Shown here: piece after piece, positions 18,900 through 28,585 of the stretch
Numbering within the stretch: position 1 is the stretch's first letter
Layout of the letters: the number at the start of each line of letters is the position of its first letter
Source: Lachnospiraceae bacterium
Lineage (GTDB): Bacteria; Bacillota; Clostridia; Lachnospirales; Lachnospiraceae
Reading direction: 5' to 3'
DNA: 64,000 bases
Assembly: GCA_029219245.1 (NCBI GenBank)
Contig: JAQXTA010000043.1
Span: 27,621 to 91,620 of the forward strand
The notes under the pieces: model-generated
What the model was told of the DNA's origin: nothing
Seen by the model: only the letters and a program-made list of their open reading frames with translations
The model's database searches: none
Program-made: the position numbers and the translations under genes

Positions 18900-20721
18900 C
18901 TAAGCCAAAACGCTCCTCTTCCAGCAGGACCGCCGCAAAAAGTGGAAGTCCGAACCAGAATATCAACACATATCTTGGCAGATACGTCGGGCCGAGAATA
19001 ACCGTCAGCCAGATAAGCAGTACCAGAAGATAGGGCACCAGTATATGATATTTCTTCCGGTAAAGCACAAAGCTTATTACAAAAGCAAAGCACCAGAACA
19101 TACATCCCGGGGAGTACAGCATGGATAAAATCGGTATTTTCTCCTGTGCCACCTCCAAGGACAGCTTACGATATGTCTCATCCAGCCATGGGATCTTACT
19201 GTCCCTGACCCCGGGCAGCTCCACTTCATAACCGAAATAAGAACTGTCTTCATAAGTAAACGTAAACACCGTATTCCCCGAGTATACATCGATGACCGTA
19301 TCCGGATACCAGAAGCCATACGATGTCATCAGCCAGGCATTGAGATAAGACAATGGCTTTTTCAATCCGATTTTCAGCCAGAGCTTCGCATATTTGGATT
19401 TGTCCGCCACAAAAGCACTGTTATTGAACCGATACTTTACCGGGTCGGAGAGTTTTGGATTATAAAGCACCAATGCCTCCTCCGGCAGTATTTCATGCAA
19501 CGTATCGATATCTTCTTCGTCAAATACCTCTTTGTTGAATTTATAGGTTCTGGCAAGCTGCTGTATCGGTACCGTCAAAAGTTCCTGATTTTCTTCATTC
19601 TGTGCATGAAATGCAACGGTAAGCGTTCCGTTAATCAGAAAATAGGACAGAAAGGTTACCGCCAATAAGACCGCCATTTTTTTCCAATTCTTTTTATGAT
19701 ACCAAAGCAGTACCGGTACCATAACCGCAAACGCATAAATGCCGTTTTTGCGAAACAACATCATTGTCAGGGCGCAAACCACGAAAAATATCATTTTTTT
19801 CTTCGATGTAAAAAAGTTCTCTTTGGCAATTCCCATTTCCAGCAGACAGATAACAAGCAGCAGTAACGCCACTGTAAAAATCGTATCCTTTGCCGAACAA
19901 AGCGTAAACATAACAATGACCGGAAAGAAAGCGAAATAAAGCATCGCCAGAAGACGCAGTCCTTTGGAAACTTTCTTTTTCCGAAGATAAGAAAGCAGAA
20001 AAGTAAAACCGCCCGACACAATCATCATCTGTACCACCATATAACAGGCAATTCCAAGATTATAGGAGTCCGTCAGTTTGTGTACCGCACAAATAATACC
20101 GCCAAGCAACAGTACATGCACAAGCGGATGATGTGTGGTAAAGGTTCTGGATGCCACCTGTAAATATTCATCCTGCGCATCATAGACAAAAAATCCCGGA
20201 TATACCGCAAGCAGAACCGGAAGCCAGCAAATCAGGAAAAAACAGAACGTCATAAGGTTTTTCCATTTTTCACTTGCCACCGGAGAATCCGGCATTTTCA
20301 AATATGTCGCAAGTTTCTCTCTGCGCTCCTCCAATCCGCCCAGAAAATTCCAGAATTTCCGCACCAGAATCGTAAAAAGGCAGGTCAGCACCGGAAGGGA
20401 AACCCACAACCGGATGTCCTTAAAATCCACATTGCCTACCGTATCCAGACGTACTCCAAAAAGCATTGCGGTCGTAAAAAGAAAAGACAAAATTCCTGCG
20501 ATTTTCCAGCCCCGTATATCCTGCAGGTCTATCGTATGAAGCGATAAATTGACTGCATAGATACAAAGCAGCCAGACAAGCACTGAAAAAATGCTGTTGG
20601 TAAATCCAAGCGTATTTTCCTTCAGATTCAGAATCTGCGGAAAACATAAGGTGCCCGCCGTTGCTATGGCAAAAGCAATCATATTCAGTTTCATCTTAAT
20701 CCGAAATTCATTCTCGTTCAT
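18889..20721 (-). CDS. DUF6020-like polytopic membrane protein (GT-C-like), copy 2
   Basis: This 610-residue protein has an N-terminal block of four to five helices, then LPVLLAVYPGFFVYDAQDEY near 175-195, THHPLVHVLL near 205, KDTIFTVALLL near 285 and RKNGIYAF near 325. This is the same motif order as the 892-2499 protein. The extracytoplasmic C-terminal part is followed by a last pair of helices. The layout suggests a GT-C transferase using polyprenyl-phosphate sugar. It follows a GtrB-like gene with a 14-bp overlap, which fits a pair in which GtrB makes the lipid-linked sugar and this protein transfers it. That partnership is inference. Ribosome site GAGAG, 7 bases before ATG. Confidence 0.72.
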   Translation of the reverse strand: MNENEFRIKMKLNMIAFAIATAGTLCFPQILNLKENTLGFTNSIFSVLVWLLCIYAVNLSLHTIDLQDIRGWKIAGILSFLFTTAMLFGVRLDTVGNVDFKDIRLWVSLPVLTCLFTILVRKFWNFLGGLEERREKLATYLKMPDSPVASEKWKNLMTFCFFLICWLPVLLAVYPGFFVYDAQDEYLQVASRTFTTHHPLVHVLLLGGIICAVHKLTDSYNLGIACYMVVQMMIVSGGFTFLLSYLRKKKVSKGLRLLAMLYFAFFPVIVMFTLCSAKDTIFTVALLLLVICLLEMGIAKENFFTSKKKMIFFVVCALTMMLFRKNGIYAFAVMVPVLLWYHKKNWKKMAVLLAVTFLSYFLINGTLTVAFHAQNEENQELLTVPIQQLARTYKFNKEVFDEEDIDTLHEILPEEALVLYNPKLSDPVKYRFNNSAFVADKSKYAKLWLKIGLKKPLSYLNAWLMTSYGFWYPDTVIDVYSGNTVFTFTYEDSSYFGYEVELPGVRDSKIPWLDETYRKLSLEVAQEKIPILSMLYSPGCMFWCFAFVISFVLYRKKYHILVPYLLVLLIWLTVILGPTYLPRYVLIFWFGLPLFAAVLLEEERFGLVVK

Positions 20722-21643
20722 CGATACACTCTCTAATCACATATTGCGGAGAATTGTTCATGGAAATATAAATTCTTCCGATGTATTCCCCGATAATACC
20801 AAGCATTAACATCATCATGCCACCCAGAAAAACAATCGCCGACATCAGCGAACTGAAGCCAATCACTACATTAGGGTTGACAAATTTCTTGATAACGGTA
20901 TAGATACCGTATAAAAAACCGGCACACGCAGTAAAAACTCCGATAACCGTTGCAATCCGAAGCGGTTTAATGCTGAATGCAGTAAAACCGTTAAACCAGA
21001 GTCCCAGCAGCTTACCCAGAGTATAACCGGAAGTACCGATTTCCCTTTCCCGGTGGTTGACATCTACGTTGGCGATATTTTTTGTCGTACGCAGTACCAG
21101 CCCAATGACATATGGGAACGGATTCACATAGCGTATCATTTCATCCACAATAAAACGTCTGACTGCAAAATAACTGGAAATATATAACTCCTTTGGTTTC
21201 CCTAACATTGCCCTTGTCATCAGCTCATTTATTTTACTGCCAAAATTACGGAAGCCGGAGTGCTGCTTATGGGCATATCTGGCATAAACTGCATCATAAC
21301 CTTCTTCGATTTTGGCAAGTAATTTCCCCACTTCTTCCGCAGGGGTTTGTCCATCATCATCCAGACATACCACGATATCGCCACGCACATAATGGAAACC
21401 CGCCATCAATGCTGCGTGCTGTCCGAAATTTTTGGCAAGGTTTACCCCGCAGACCTCCTTTTTCTCCGCGCAGATGCTACGGATTACCTCAAAGGTATTG
21501 TCCGGTGAGCAGTCATTTACCAGTATAATTTCGTACCGATACTGCGCCAATCCTTTCATGGTTGTTTCTATTTCCTCTACTACTTTTCCAATCGTCTGTG
21601 CCGACCGGTAACATGGTATGACAAAGCTGACTAATTGACTCAT
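20708..21643 (-). CDS. GtrB/ArnC-like polyprenyl-phosphate glycosyltransferase (GT2)
   Basis: A 311-residue protein with an N-terminal GT2 domain: VSFVIPCYRSAQTIG at 5-19, nucleotide-binding VNDCSPDNTF near 42, and CLDDDGQTPAEE near 93, which carries the metal-binding acidic motif. Two C-terminal transmembrane helices (about 232-255 and 265-290) follow. Relatives (GtrB, ArnC, DpmA) load a sugar from UDP or GDP onto undecaprenyl phosphate for later use outside the cell. The ATG overlaps the stop of the GNAT gene (ATGA), with GGAGG upstream. A second GtrB-like protein is encoded at 54415-55344, and a GtrA-like partner at 28137-28565. Confidence 0.88.
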   Translation of the reverse strand: MSQLVSFVIPCYRSAQTIGKVVEEIETTMKGLAQYRYEIILVNDCSPDNTFEVIRSICAEKKEVCGVNLAKNFGQHAALMAGFHYVRGDIVVCLDDDGQTPAEEVGKLLAKIEEGYDAVYARYAHKQHSGFRNFGSKINELMTRAMLGKPKELYISSYFAVRRFIVDEMIRYVNPFPYVIGLVLRTTKNIANVDVNHREREIGTSGYTLGKLLGLWFNGFTAFSIKPLRIATVIGVFTACAGFLYGIYTVIKKFVNPNVVIGFSSLMSAIVFLGGMMMLMLGIIGEYIGRIYISMNNSPQYVIRECIDERE

Positions 21644-22188
21644 TTTATTCCTCCATCCGGTTCCTCTTTGAACCGTTCCATAAAGATAACCTTCCTGGTA
21701 ATCCCCTCTAAGACAACCTTCTCCTGTCTTCCTTCAATCAACCGGAAGCCCGCATTCTCATAACTTTTTCTGGCTCCGATATTGTCTTCCAATACCCGTA
21801 AAAAAACTCTTTTCAGTTGCAGCGTTTCAAAGGCATAGGAAAGCGCCTCTTTTGCCGCCTGTGTACCATAGCCTTTGCCTACCGCATCATCCTCACCGAT
21901 GAAAATGCCATATTCAGCACATCCTTTTTCCCGGTCAACATCCCGGAAATAGACACTCCCTACCGGCCGGTCACCTGCTGTTTCACAAATAATAAACTGT
22001 ACCACATGTCCCGGTTCCACCTGGGTGCGAATCCAGTTCATATGCCCTTCCACCGTAAAAAGCTCCTGATAGATAAAGTTGCGCCGCACTCTGTCATGAT
22101 TACGCCATGCAACAATTTTCTCCGTATCGGAAACCTCCATCGGTCGCAGATAAATATCGCTCATTCCCTGCCGCATCCTTTCTTTCAT
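21640..22188 (-). CDS. GNAT-family N-acetyltransferase (RimJ/PseH/WecD-like)
   Basis: A 182-residue GNAT. The N-terminus has YLRPMEVSDTEKIVAWRN, the middle AEYGIFIGEDDAVGKGYGTQA (about 90-113) with the acetyl-CoA pyrophosphate loop, and then LRVLEDNIGARKSYENAGF near 138-156. Length and the WRNHDRVRRNF element fit acetyltransferases that act on 4-amino sugars, such as PseH, or RimJ/L-like enzymes. Its operon starts with a WecE-like aminotransferase, so it may acetylate that product (WecD role). Alternatively it may supply the missing PseH step for pseudaminic acid. The start is uncertain: 22188, or ATGs at 22176 or 22164. Confidence 0.75.
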   Translation of the reverse strand: MKERMRQGMSDIYLRPMEVSDTEKIVAWRNHDRVRRNFIYQELFTVEGHMNWIRTQVEPGHVVQFIICETAGDRPVGSVYFRDVDREKGCAEYGIFIGEDDAVGKGYGTQAAKEALSYAFETLQLKRVFLRVLEDNIGARKSYENAGFRLIEGRQEKVVLEGITRKVIFMERFKEEPDGGIK

Positions 22189-22201
22189 TTCTTCTTTCTG
22201 T

Positions 22202-23968
22202 CTACTCCTGCTCCACTACCTGAAACACCATATACTCATCGCAAATCGTATCAACCGCCTCGATGCTGACTGAAATGCCTTTTCCTGCATAATATGCCTG
22301 TACCCAGCCGGTATTGTTTCCTTCTTCGCCCATATCCATAATGAAATAAACATTCTCCTGCCGCAACAGAGCCTCTTCCATCGTATCCATGCCAAATTGC
22401 TTTAATTTTTCATAATAAAGAGGACTTTTGCACATCCATCCACCCATAATATCATAATTGGTCAGCCGGTTGTCCGTATCCGCGAAAATCTTCCGGGAAA
22501 AACCAACCGTAGAATACACGTCCTCAAAGTAGAAGCTATCCGGATGTTCTCTGCAGTATTGTGCAATCGCAAGACAACCTGCATTAACTTCTTCCCTTGC
22601 CTCCTGGTCATCAAAGGTTGTCGCAATGCTATGAGGCAGATAACACACAAATACTCCTGTCAGGAGTATATACGGTATATACCCGGTCCATTCCTTTCCC
22701 ACTTTTTTCATCTGTATGCACAGCATGCCAAGAAGCACCGCAAACTCTGCCAGATACAGAGAATGGGTAATCCGCACCGGGTCCCTTCCCATTAGCAGCA
22801 CATACATCCACAGAATGGTACGGAAAATGCCAAGTAATACAAGTTCCCATACGAACTTCCATCGGCCTTTTCGTTCTTTGTCTGTCAAAGCCGCCTGGAT
22901 ACCCAGAATCACCACACACAAATAACCGGCTAAAACCATGTAATTATAGGGTGCATCCTCGCTATGAAGGGTACGGTAAACGTAAAGTTTCGTTTTTTCC
23001 AGAAGCCGCTCCACAGAAAATTTCGTTCCGGTTGTATTTTCTTTTGCATAAGTCGCAATCTTAGTAAGTACCTGCTCATCTATGGACTCATCCAGTCCAA
23101 AATTATAGTTGGCAAGCAGCTCCTGCTGCGCCCCGTTTAAACCAATCGATTCCAGATATTCTGCATGCTCTCCACTTGTCAATACCTCATAATGATAATC
23201 ATACACCTCAGTGCGTTTCTCAAAAAAGGTTAAAAAACGCTGCCAGTCTTCACTCCCGTAAGCCGCAAAATCAAGTAGTCTGCTAAAAAGCATACCCGTC
23301 AGAATAATTCCTATCGTGATACCGTATTTCCCCAAATTCTCCTTTTGGAAAAAGTGTTCCTCCTCAAGCCACCGAAACAATCCTGCCAGACAGATTAGCG
23401 GAAACACCAAAAGAAGCATTTCTGTCCTAAGTTGATAGGCCAGAATGACCAATACGATTGAAGGCACATTGCATAGCACGAATTGTTTTACGGTAAGCCC
23501 TCTTTTCGTTGTCATAAATAAGAAAATAGCGGCAGATGCCATAACCGCTGCCGTTACTGTATACTGTATTGCCGTCTGATGCGACAAAAAGACACCCCAA
23601 AGGAAGGAACTAAGAAACAGCATATTACCTATTTTTGTCCATGTTTTCCGGCAAAAATCCATACAACGTACTCCCACCAGATACAGACTTATCATCTGGC
23701 ACAGGAACAAAAACAGGCCATACCATGGAATACTCCCGCACAGCCTGTAGCAAAAACTGATGACGACACCCAGAATATACAATGTCTGCATGTTATGACC
23801 ATCCGGTGTTCCGGTATAAACTCCGGACATAATATCCTTCATCATCACATCATCATTTAAATCATAATAAAAATCAAAAAAAAGGCTCACAAAAGCAATG
23901 TTGACTAAAATAGTCAACATTGTCAGGATACGGTTCTTATTTTTCTCCCAAAATAGATGAGCTTTCAT
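22202..23968 (-). CDS. Polytopic membrane protein, GT-C-like, unassigned
   Basis: A membrane protein of 588 residues. The first loop has FYYDLNDDVMMKDIMSG (about 34-50), an acidic cluster at the place GT-C enzymes keep catalytic carboxylates. About ten hydrophobic segments follow to residue 430, then a soluble C-terminal domain of about 150 residues, presumably outside the cell. I start it at the ATG at 23968, where AAAGG has good spacing; an ATG at 23977 has almost none. It is second in the unit behind the WecE-like gene. The family is not recognised. A role as a glycosyltransferase acting on lipid-linked sugar is inference from topology. Confidence 0.62.
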   Translation of the reverse strand: MKAHLFWEKNKNRILTMLTILVNIAFVSLFFDFYYDLNDDVMMKDIMSGVYTGTPDGHNMQTLYILGVVISFCYRLCGSIPWYGLFLFLCQMISLYLVGVRCMDFCRKTWTKIGNMLFLSSFLWGVFLSHQTAIQYTVTAAVMASAAIFLFMTTKRGLTVKQFVLCNVPSIVLVILAYQLRTEMLLLVFPLICLAGLFRWLEEEHFFQKENLGKYGITIGIILTGMLFSRLLDFAAYGSEDWQRFLTFFEKRTEVYDYHYEVLTSGEHAEYLESIGLNGAQQELLANYNFGLDESIDEQVLTKIATYAKENTTGTKFSVERLLEKTKLYVYRTLHSEDAPYNYMVLAGYLCVVILGIQAALTDKERKGRWKFVWELVLLGIFRTILWMYVLLMGRDPVRITHSLYLAEFAVLLGMLCIQMKKVGKEWTGYIPYILLTGVFVCYLPHSIATTFDDQEAREEVNAGCLAIAQYCREHPDSFYFEDVYSTVGFSRKIFADTDNRLTNYDIMGGWMCKSPLYYEKLKQFGMDTMEEALLRQENVYFIMDMGEEGNNTGWVQAYYAGKGISVSIEAVDTICDEYMVFQVVEQE

Positions 23969-23983
23969 GAACTGCATGCCTTT

Positions 23984-25111
23984 CTATCGATAGAACGCTT
24001 TTATCTGTTCCGTAATATATTCTACCTCATCTGCCGTCAGTTTATAAAACATAGGCAAACGTAACAATCTTTCACTTTCCTTTGTTGTATATTTATCCTC
24101 ACCGGAAAACCGTCCAAACCGGATGCCTGCCGGTGCGGAATGTAACGGTACATAATGAAATACGGAAAGGATTCCTTTCTCCTTCAAAAAATCAATCAAC
24201 CTGGTGCGTTCTTCCATGTCCTTCGTCTTAATATAGAACATATGAGCATTGTGCGTACAATACTCCGGAATATACGGCAGTTCAATCCTACCTTCTTCTG
24301 CAAGCGATGTAAGTTGCTCCCAGTACTCCTTCCAACGCTCCATCCTCACCTTTGTAATTTCCTCTGCAAGCTCCAACTGGGCATACAGATATGCCGCATT
24401 CATATCACTGGGCAGATAAGAAGAACCGTAATTCTGCCAACGGTATTTATCCACCTGTCCTCTGTAATATTTGCTGCGGTCTGTTCCTTTTTCCCGGAAA
24501 ATTTCAGCCTGCTCGATATACTTTTCATCCCGGATCAATAAGGCTCCGCCCTCTCCCATGCTGAAATTCTTCGTTTCATGGAAGCTGAAGCACCCAAACT
24601 CACCAAAGGTTCCAAGTGCTTTGCCTTTGTAGGATGCCATAATACCCTGTGCTGCATCTTCTACCACCATCAGATGATGCTTCTTAGCAATTTCCATAAT
24701 TTTGTCCATCTCACAGCCGACACCCGCATAGTGAACCGGCGCAATGACCTTCGTCCGTTCCGTAATTGCCTCTTCAATCAGATTCTCGTCAATGTTCATC
24801 GTATCCGGTCTGATATCCACAAAAACCACTTTGGCTCCTCGCAAAACAAAGGCATCTGCCGTAGAAACAAACGTATAGGACGGCAAAATGACTTCATCGC
24901 CTTCTTTTATATCTGCCAAAAGAGCTGCCAGTTCTGTCGCATGCGTACAGGATGTGGTAAGCAGACATTTCGTTGTCCCTGTCTGCTTCTCAATCCATTC
25001 ATTACATTTCTTGGTAAAAGACCCGTCACCGCAGATTTTCTGGTTTTCGACAGCCTCTTTCATATATTCCATTTCTTTTCCCGTAAAGGGCGGTACATTA
25101 AAATTTATCAT
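23984..25111 (-). CDS. WecE/RffA-like dTDP-4-keto-sugar aminotransferase
   Basis: A DegT-family PLP enzyme of 375 residues. The start INFNVPPFTGKEMEYM and the phosphate-binding SCTHATELAALL near 58-69 match WecE rather than PglE. VEDAAQGIMASYKGK lies near 148-162, and CFSFHETKNFSMGEGGALL near 176-194 holds the Schiff-base lysine. WecE makes dTDP-4-amino-4,6-dideoxy-galactose from dTDP-4-keto-6-deoxy-glucose. The rmlA and rmlB genes that supply this are not in the window, but rmlD is at 61237-62079, implying that the pool exists. The GNAT two genes downstream could acetylate the product to dTDP-Fuc4NAc. It begins its transcription unit after the promoter at 25157-25186. Confidence 0.85.
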   Translation of the reverse strand: MINFNVPPFTGKEMEYMKEAVENQKICGDGSFTKKCNEWIEKQTGTTKCLLTTSCTHATELAALLADIKEGDEVILPSYTFVSTADAFVLRGAKVVFVDIRPDTMNIDENLIEEAITERTKVIAPVHYAGVGCEMDKIMEIAKKHHLMVVEDAAQGIMASYKGKALGTFGEFGCFSFHETKNFSMGEGGALLIRDEKYIEQAEIFREKGTDRSKYYRGQVDKYRWQNYGSSYLPSDMNAAYLYAQLELAEEITKVRMERWKEYWEQLTSLAEEGRIELPYIPEYCTHNAHMFYIKTKDMEERTRLIDFLKEKGILSVFHYVPLHSAPAGIRFGRFSGEDKYTTKESERLLRLPMFYKLTADEVEYITEQIKAFYR

Positions 25112-25156
25112 CGGCTTTCCGCCTTTCCCGATTTTATCATTTTATTTTGCGTTCTT

Positions 25157-25186
25157 ATGATACCATAGAATCCTGTTATTTTGCAA
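25157..25186 (-). promoter_or_regulatory. Sigma-A-type promoter before wecE-like gene
   Basis: On the minus strand: TTGCAA (25186-25181), 18-bp spacer, TATCAT (25162-25157), with TG one base before the -10. It is 46 bp upstream of the ATG at 25111, in the 112-bp gap between two operons. Confidence 0.62.
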
Positions 25187-25223
25187 CGCAACGAATCATG
25201 AAACGGCAGAACTGTTGCACTCT

Positions 25224-27059
25224 TTATTCATATACCGCATACCGCATGTTGCAAAAGGTTTCTTCATAATCATATTCTTCCAGGAATTGTAGAAGCAACG
25301 CAACTTTTTCATCGGCATCATAAGCTTCTTCATCAACACCGAACCATTCGTAGGCTTCCGCATCCTCTCCCCGATATGCCGCAATCGCGGAAGCTACGAT
25401 GACAACCGGGCGACTCGTCTCCATCTTCTTTTCCACTTCTGCCATATCCTCTTCAAACTGCACCATCCGGTAAGAATCCAAATCCGGCCAGGACGTGGAA
25501 ATGGCAGTTGGCATATCCAGAAAATACGAAAGTCCCGGAATCTCCCCATATAAAATAACTTCCCGACCGGCAAACTGTCTTTCTTTGGCATAAGCTGCCA
25601 AATCTGCAAGAAGCTCTGCATTCTCTCTGTTCGTATGAATTCCTTCTGCTTTCGGGATTCCCTCTGCCAGCGTATCCCGCTTTTCACCCCAGACACCATC
25701 CAGGAAAACGAACTGCGTATGGAAACCGATACTCTGTATCAAAACCATAATACCAAACATCGCAAGCAGAATTTTCCAAGGTACATGTATCTCTTTTCCC
25801 CGGGTTTTCGCAAACCAACGGCAACATATCCACAAAGTAAACGGTGCTGCTAAGAACAGATTGTTAATCATCGGATACAGCGCATTGTTGCTGCCAAGCG
25901 GTGTCACAAACATCTGTAATAAGACAAGCAGTGCCAGCACTTTTTCTTCTCCGCACTTGCCTCTTCTGTCAAGAAGCACCCAGACCGCGCATGCAACTGT
26001 CACAAGCAGAAACAATACCGCCCACAAATAAATACTGCCATAGTTATAGTAGCGGAAATCAAACATGCCGCGCCCCCAGTAAAAACGAATCAGCACTGTA
26101 AAAACCAAAATACAGACAAGCCGATAAAGCCACTCAATTGCGGAAAGCTTTTTTACTGTAAGTTTTTTAAGGAATAGCTTTTTTGCCAGATAAACCAGAT
26201 ACAGAAAGGCTACGCACACCCCGGCAAACGCAAGCCAGTACAAGCCTGTAAAGTAATCACCGAGCATCCCTGTCACCATGGAAGTCGGTTTATAGTCTGT
26301 CGCCTTATCCGTCATGGCAAACATCGTCTTCACCATCTTAGGATAGGCTTCCATACCATATTTGCCACATATCGTAAGAAACGGCACTCCAAAGCCTGCC
26401 AGATATCCCACAAGACAAAGAAGCGTATCTTTTATAACAGTACCCACTTTTGCCTTCTGCAACCATGCACCATACCACAGTGCCAGAATAAAGACCGCCT
26501 GTACGACATTCGGCATACGTACTGCCACATTTGCCCCCAGACAGATACCGGCAAAGACAAAATACCTTGTCTTTTGCGCTGCTGCTTCCGAAGCATCCCA
26601 TCCCATGCAAATACCGCGGTATAAAAACCAAATTCCCACGCTCATCAGCGCATAGGTTAAATAATTATACAGAATCGTTGTGGGGCACCAGCACATGCCG
26701 ATAGCAAGAATTTCCCCAAGGAAAGCAATCCATGCCTGCATTTTCTTTCGCAATGCAAAATATGAAAAAAGTGCCGTCAAGGATACCACTAATCCGGTAT
26801 AAAAATACATTCCTATTAACATATCTCCTTGTGGAAGCTGCATAAACAGATAGCCTACTGCATTTGCCAGATAGGTTGCCACCATCCAGGTGCCATCTGC
26901 CGTCGGAAAATACTGAAAATTTCCAAGGCTATAGGAAGTGTCTACCACATCCAGTCCCTGGTTTATCTTCATCAACGGATAAAGTGCCAGAGCAATCACA
27001 AACAAACCATTCTCTATGTAATTTCGATATTTTTCATACAGGTATGCCAGTTGTTTCAT
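25224..27059 (-). CDS. Polytopic membrane protein, GT-C-like, unassigned
   Basis: A protein of 611 residues with about ten hydrophobic segments from residue 15 to 440 and a soluble C-terminal region of about 130 residues. The first loop carries GLDVVDTSYSLGNFQYFP (about 35-52), with an acidic residue in the position expected of GT-C transferases. The C-terminal part includes REVILYGEIPGLSYFLDMP (about 500-518) and a long acidic stretch, probably outside the membrane. The ATG overlaps the stop of the acyltransferase gene, so the two are coupled. The family is not recognised. Position in a flippase-GtrA-acyltransferase operon suggests glycan modification. Confidence 0.62.
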   Translation of the reverse strand: MKQLAYLYEKYRNYIENGLFVIALALYPLMKINQGLDVVDTSYSLGNFQYFPTADGTWMVATYLANAVGYLFMQLPQGDMLIGMYFYTGLVVSLTALFSYFALRKKMQAWIAFLGEILAIGMCWCPTTILYNYLTYALMSVGIWFLYRGICMGWDASEAAAQKTRYFVFAGICLGANVAVRMPNVVQAVFILALWYGAWLQKAKVGTVIKDTLLCLVGYLAGFGVPFLTICGKYGMEAYPKMVKTMFAMTDKATDYKPTSMVTGMLGDYFTGLYWLAFAGVCVAFLYLVYLAKKLFLKKLTVKKLSAIEWLYRLVCILVFTVLIRFYWGRGMFDFRYYNYGSIYLWAVLFLLVTVACAVWVLLDRRGKCGEEKVLALLVLLQMFVTPLGSNNALYPMINNLFLAAPFTLWICCRWFAKTRGKEIHVPWKILLAMFGIMVLIQSIGFHTQFVFLDGVWGEKRDTLAEGIPKAEGIHTNRENAELLADLAAYAKERQFAGREVILYGEIPGLSYFLDMPTAISTSWPDLDSYRMVQFEEDMAEVEKKMETSRPVVIVASAIAAYRGEDAEAYEWFGVDEEAYDADEKVALLLQFLEEYDYEETFCNMRYAVYE

Positions 27060-28117
27060 TTCCGTACTGTTCTCCCTATCCTGATCCGTTTAAACAAATA
27101 TGCCCTGACAAAGTCCACTATCGTTCCTATCGCATAGACTGCAAGCACACAGATAATCATGTGCGGGATAAAAAGAAATGAATTTTTTACTCCGTCTGTC
27201 TGCAGCCATTTTACCCATTCATAACGTACTAAAATATGCTCATGCAAAAGGTACACACCAAAGGTATACGGTGAAAGATGCCGAATCACTTCTGCTGCCT
27301 TTCCTTCTTTTATCCGTATATTTTTAAAAACCATAAACAACCCCACTGCTCCAAGCAGACAGAACAAATGATTATAGGTATAAGGCATATCTGCATAATA
27401 GGAAAAGGCATTTACTTTCCCCGCAAGCAGGCTTGACATAAACCACAAAGCAAAAATGCCCAGACACATTCCGATATAAAGGAATACGCTGTTTTTCTTT
27501 TTCTCCAGCCATGCACAGCCATACAAACGAAGATAGGCTGCTACCAGAAACAGACATAAGAACCAGCCGAAATCATAACCGTAACGGTCCGTAACCAAAG
27601 ATACCGGGAACACTGTTTTCCCGGCCGAAAAGAAAAGCAGTAAAACAACAATCACCTTCTGTAAGGTTTTCTGCTCCAGCTTTTTTACTCCTGCTGCCAG
27701 AACCGGCGCAAACAGATACATGAAAAGATAGGCTGTTGCAAACCAGTAATGTTCCGTTTCCACCGGCAGGAAAAAGCCAATCCAGTCATAGATATCCAAA
27801 TTTTTTGTCGAAATCATTCCCACCATAAGCATGGCTACCGGAATCAGAACAGAATAAAAAAGAATCTGCGCAAGCAGGGACACAATACGTCCCGTCCTCC
27901 ATTCAGATTCCACCAGAAAATATCCGCTTAACAAAACATAGCAATCGACCGCTACGATACAAAAGGCTTCCAGAAACCACGCAGTAAGATTAACCATACT
28001 CTGGCTCTCTTCATAGGGCACAGCAACATTACCCTTCACCAGATAATGAAGTGTTACAATCATAAGCATTGCCACAATACGCAGCAGTTCAAAATTTGCC
28101 TGTCGTTTGGAAGCCAT
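27056..28117 (-). CDS. Acyltransferase-3 family membrane O-acyltransferase
   Basis: A 353-residue protein with ten hydrophobic segments. It starts RQANFELLRIVAMLMIVTLH, the conserved R-x10-H pattern of acyltransferase family 3 (OafA, WecH, NodX types), followed by DCYVLLSGYFL near 58-68. The family O-acetylates or otherwise acylates exported sugars. SPYTFGVYLLHEHIL near 294-308 is the conserved last block. The start has GGGGG 5 bases upstream. With the MBOAT enzyme at 1-895 and the formyltransferase, it adds a third acyl modification to the locus. The substrate is unknown. Confidence 0.87.
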   Translation of the reverse strand: MASKRQANFELLRIVAMLMIVTLHYLVKGNVAVPYEESQSMVNLTAWFLEAFCIVAVDCYVLLSGYFLVESEWRTGRIVSLLAQILFYSVLIPVAMLMVGMISTKNLDIYDWIGFFLPVETEHYWFATAYLFMYLFAPVLAAGVKKLEQKTLQKVIVVLLLFFSAGKTVFPVSLVTDRYGYDFGWFLCLFLVAAYLRLYGCAWLEKKKNSVFLYIGMCLGIFALWFMSSLLAGKVNAFSYYADMPYTYNHLFCLLGAVGLFMVFKNIRIKEGKAAEVIRHLSPYTFGVYLLHEHILVRYEWVKWLQTDGVKNSFLFIPHMIICVLAVYAIGTIVDFVRAYLFKRIRIGRTVRK

Positions 28118-28136
28118 ATTTTCCCCCTTATTTTGC

Positions 28137-28565
28137 TTATTTTTTTTCTTTAAAAATCCACAGCTTGCTTAAGAAGTAATTCGTTACAATCACAATGGTC
28201 TGTCCCACCAGTTTCGCGATATAGGAATTGATTCCAGCCAAATCTACCATAAGATACATCAGCAGAAGTTCTAACAGCTCTGTTGCAATCCGGGCACTGA
28301 TAAAAGAAGTAAATTCCTTGAATACACCGGAAACATTTGCATTCTTGCTCTTAAAAACAAAGGTACGGTTCGTCCAGTAAGCAAAAACGACTGTCAACAC
28401 CCACGAAAAAGCGGTTGCCAGCATATAATTCATATGCAGCAGGGATTCAAAAAAGAAATACAAAACATAATTTAAAACAAATGCCAGAAAACCGAAAATC
28501 AGATAGTTGATTCCCTCTTCGTGCTGCTTATACAGGTCCCATCCGTAACGAAATAATTTCTTCAT
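28137..28565 (-). CDS. GtrA-family membrane protein
   Basis: A 142-residue protein with four transmembrane helices: INYLIFGFLAFVLNYVLY at 19-36, a second near 45-62 ending VFAYWTNRTFVF, and two more near 88-110 and 118-136. The pattern and the TNRTFVF and LSKLWIF elements match the GtrA family, often described as helping flip undecaprenyl-phosphate-linked sugars made by GtrB. No GtrB is adjacent. The two GtrB-like enzymes are at 20.7 kb and 54.4 kb, so partner choice is open. It lies between the ABC flippase and the acyltransferase gene. Confidence 0.85.
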   Translation of the reverse strand: MKKLFRYGWDLYKQHEEGINYLIFGFLAFVLNYVLYFFFESLLHMNYMLATAFSWVLTVVFAYWTNRTFVFKSKNANVSGVFKEFTSFISARIATELLELLLMYLMVDLAGINSYIAKLVGQTIVIVTNYFLSKLWIFKEKK

Positions 28566-28585
28566 GTGTTATTTTTCCTTTCCTT

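Noticed and set aside
24578..25168. Plus-strand open frame of 196 codons
   Set aside because: It is antisense to the WecE-like aminotransferase and runs through its promoter; no family features.
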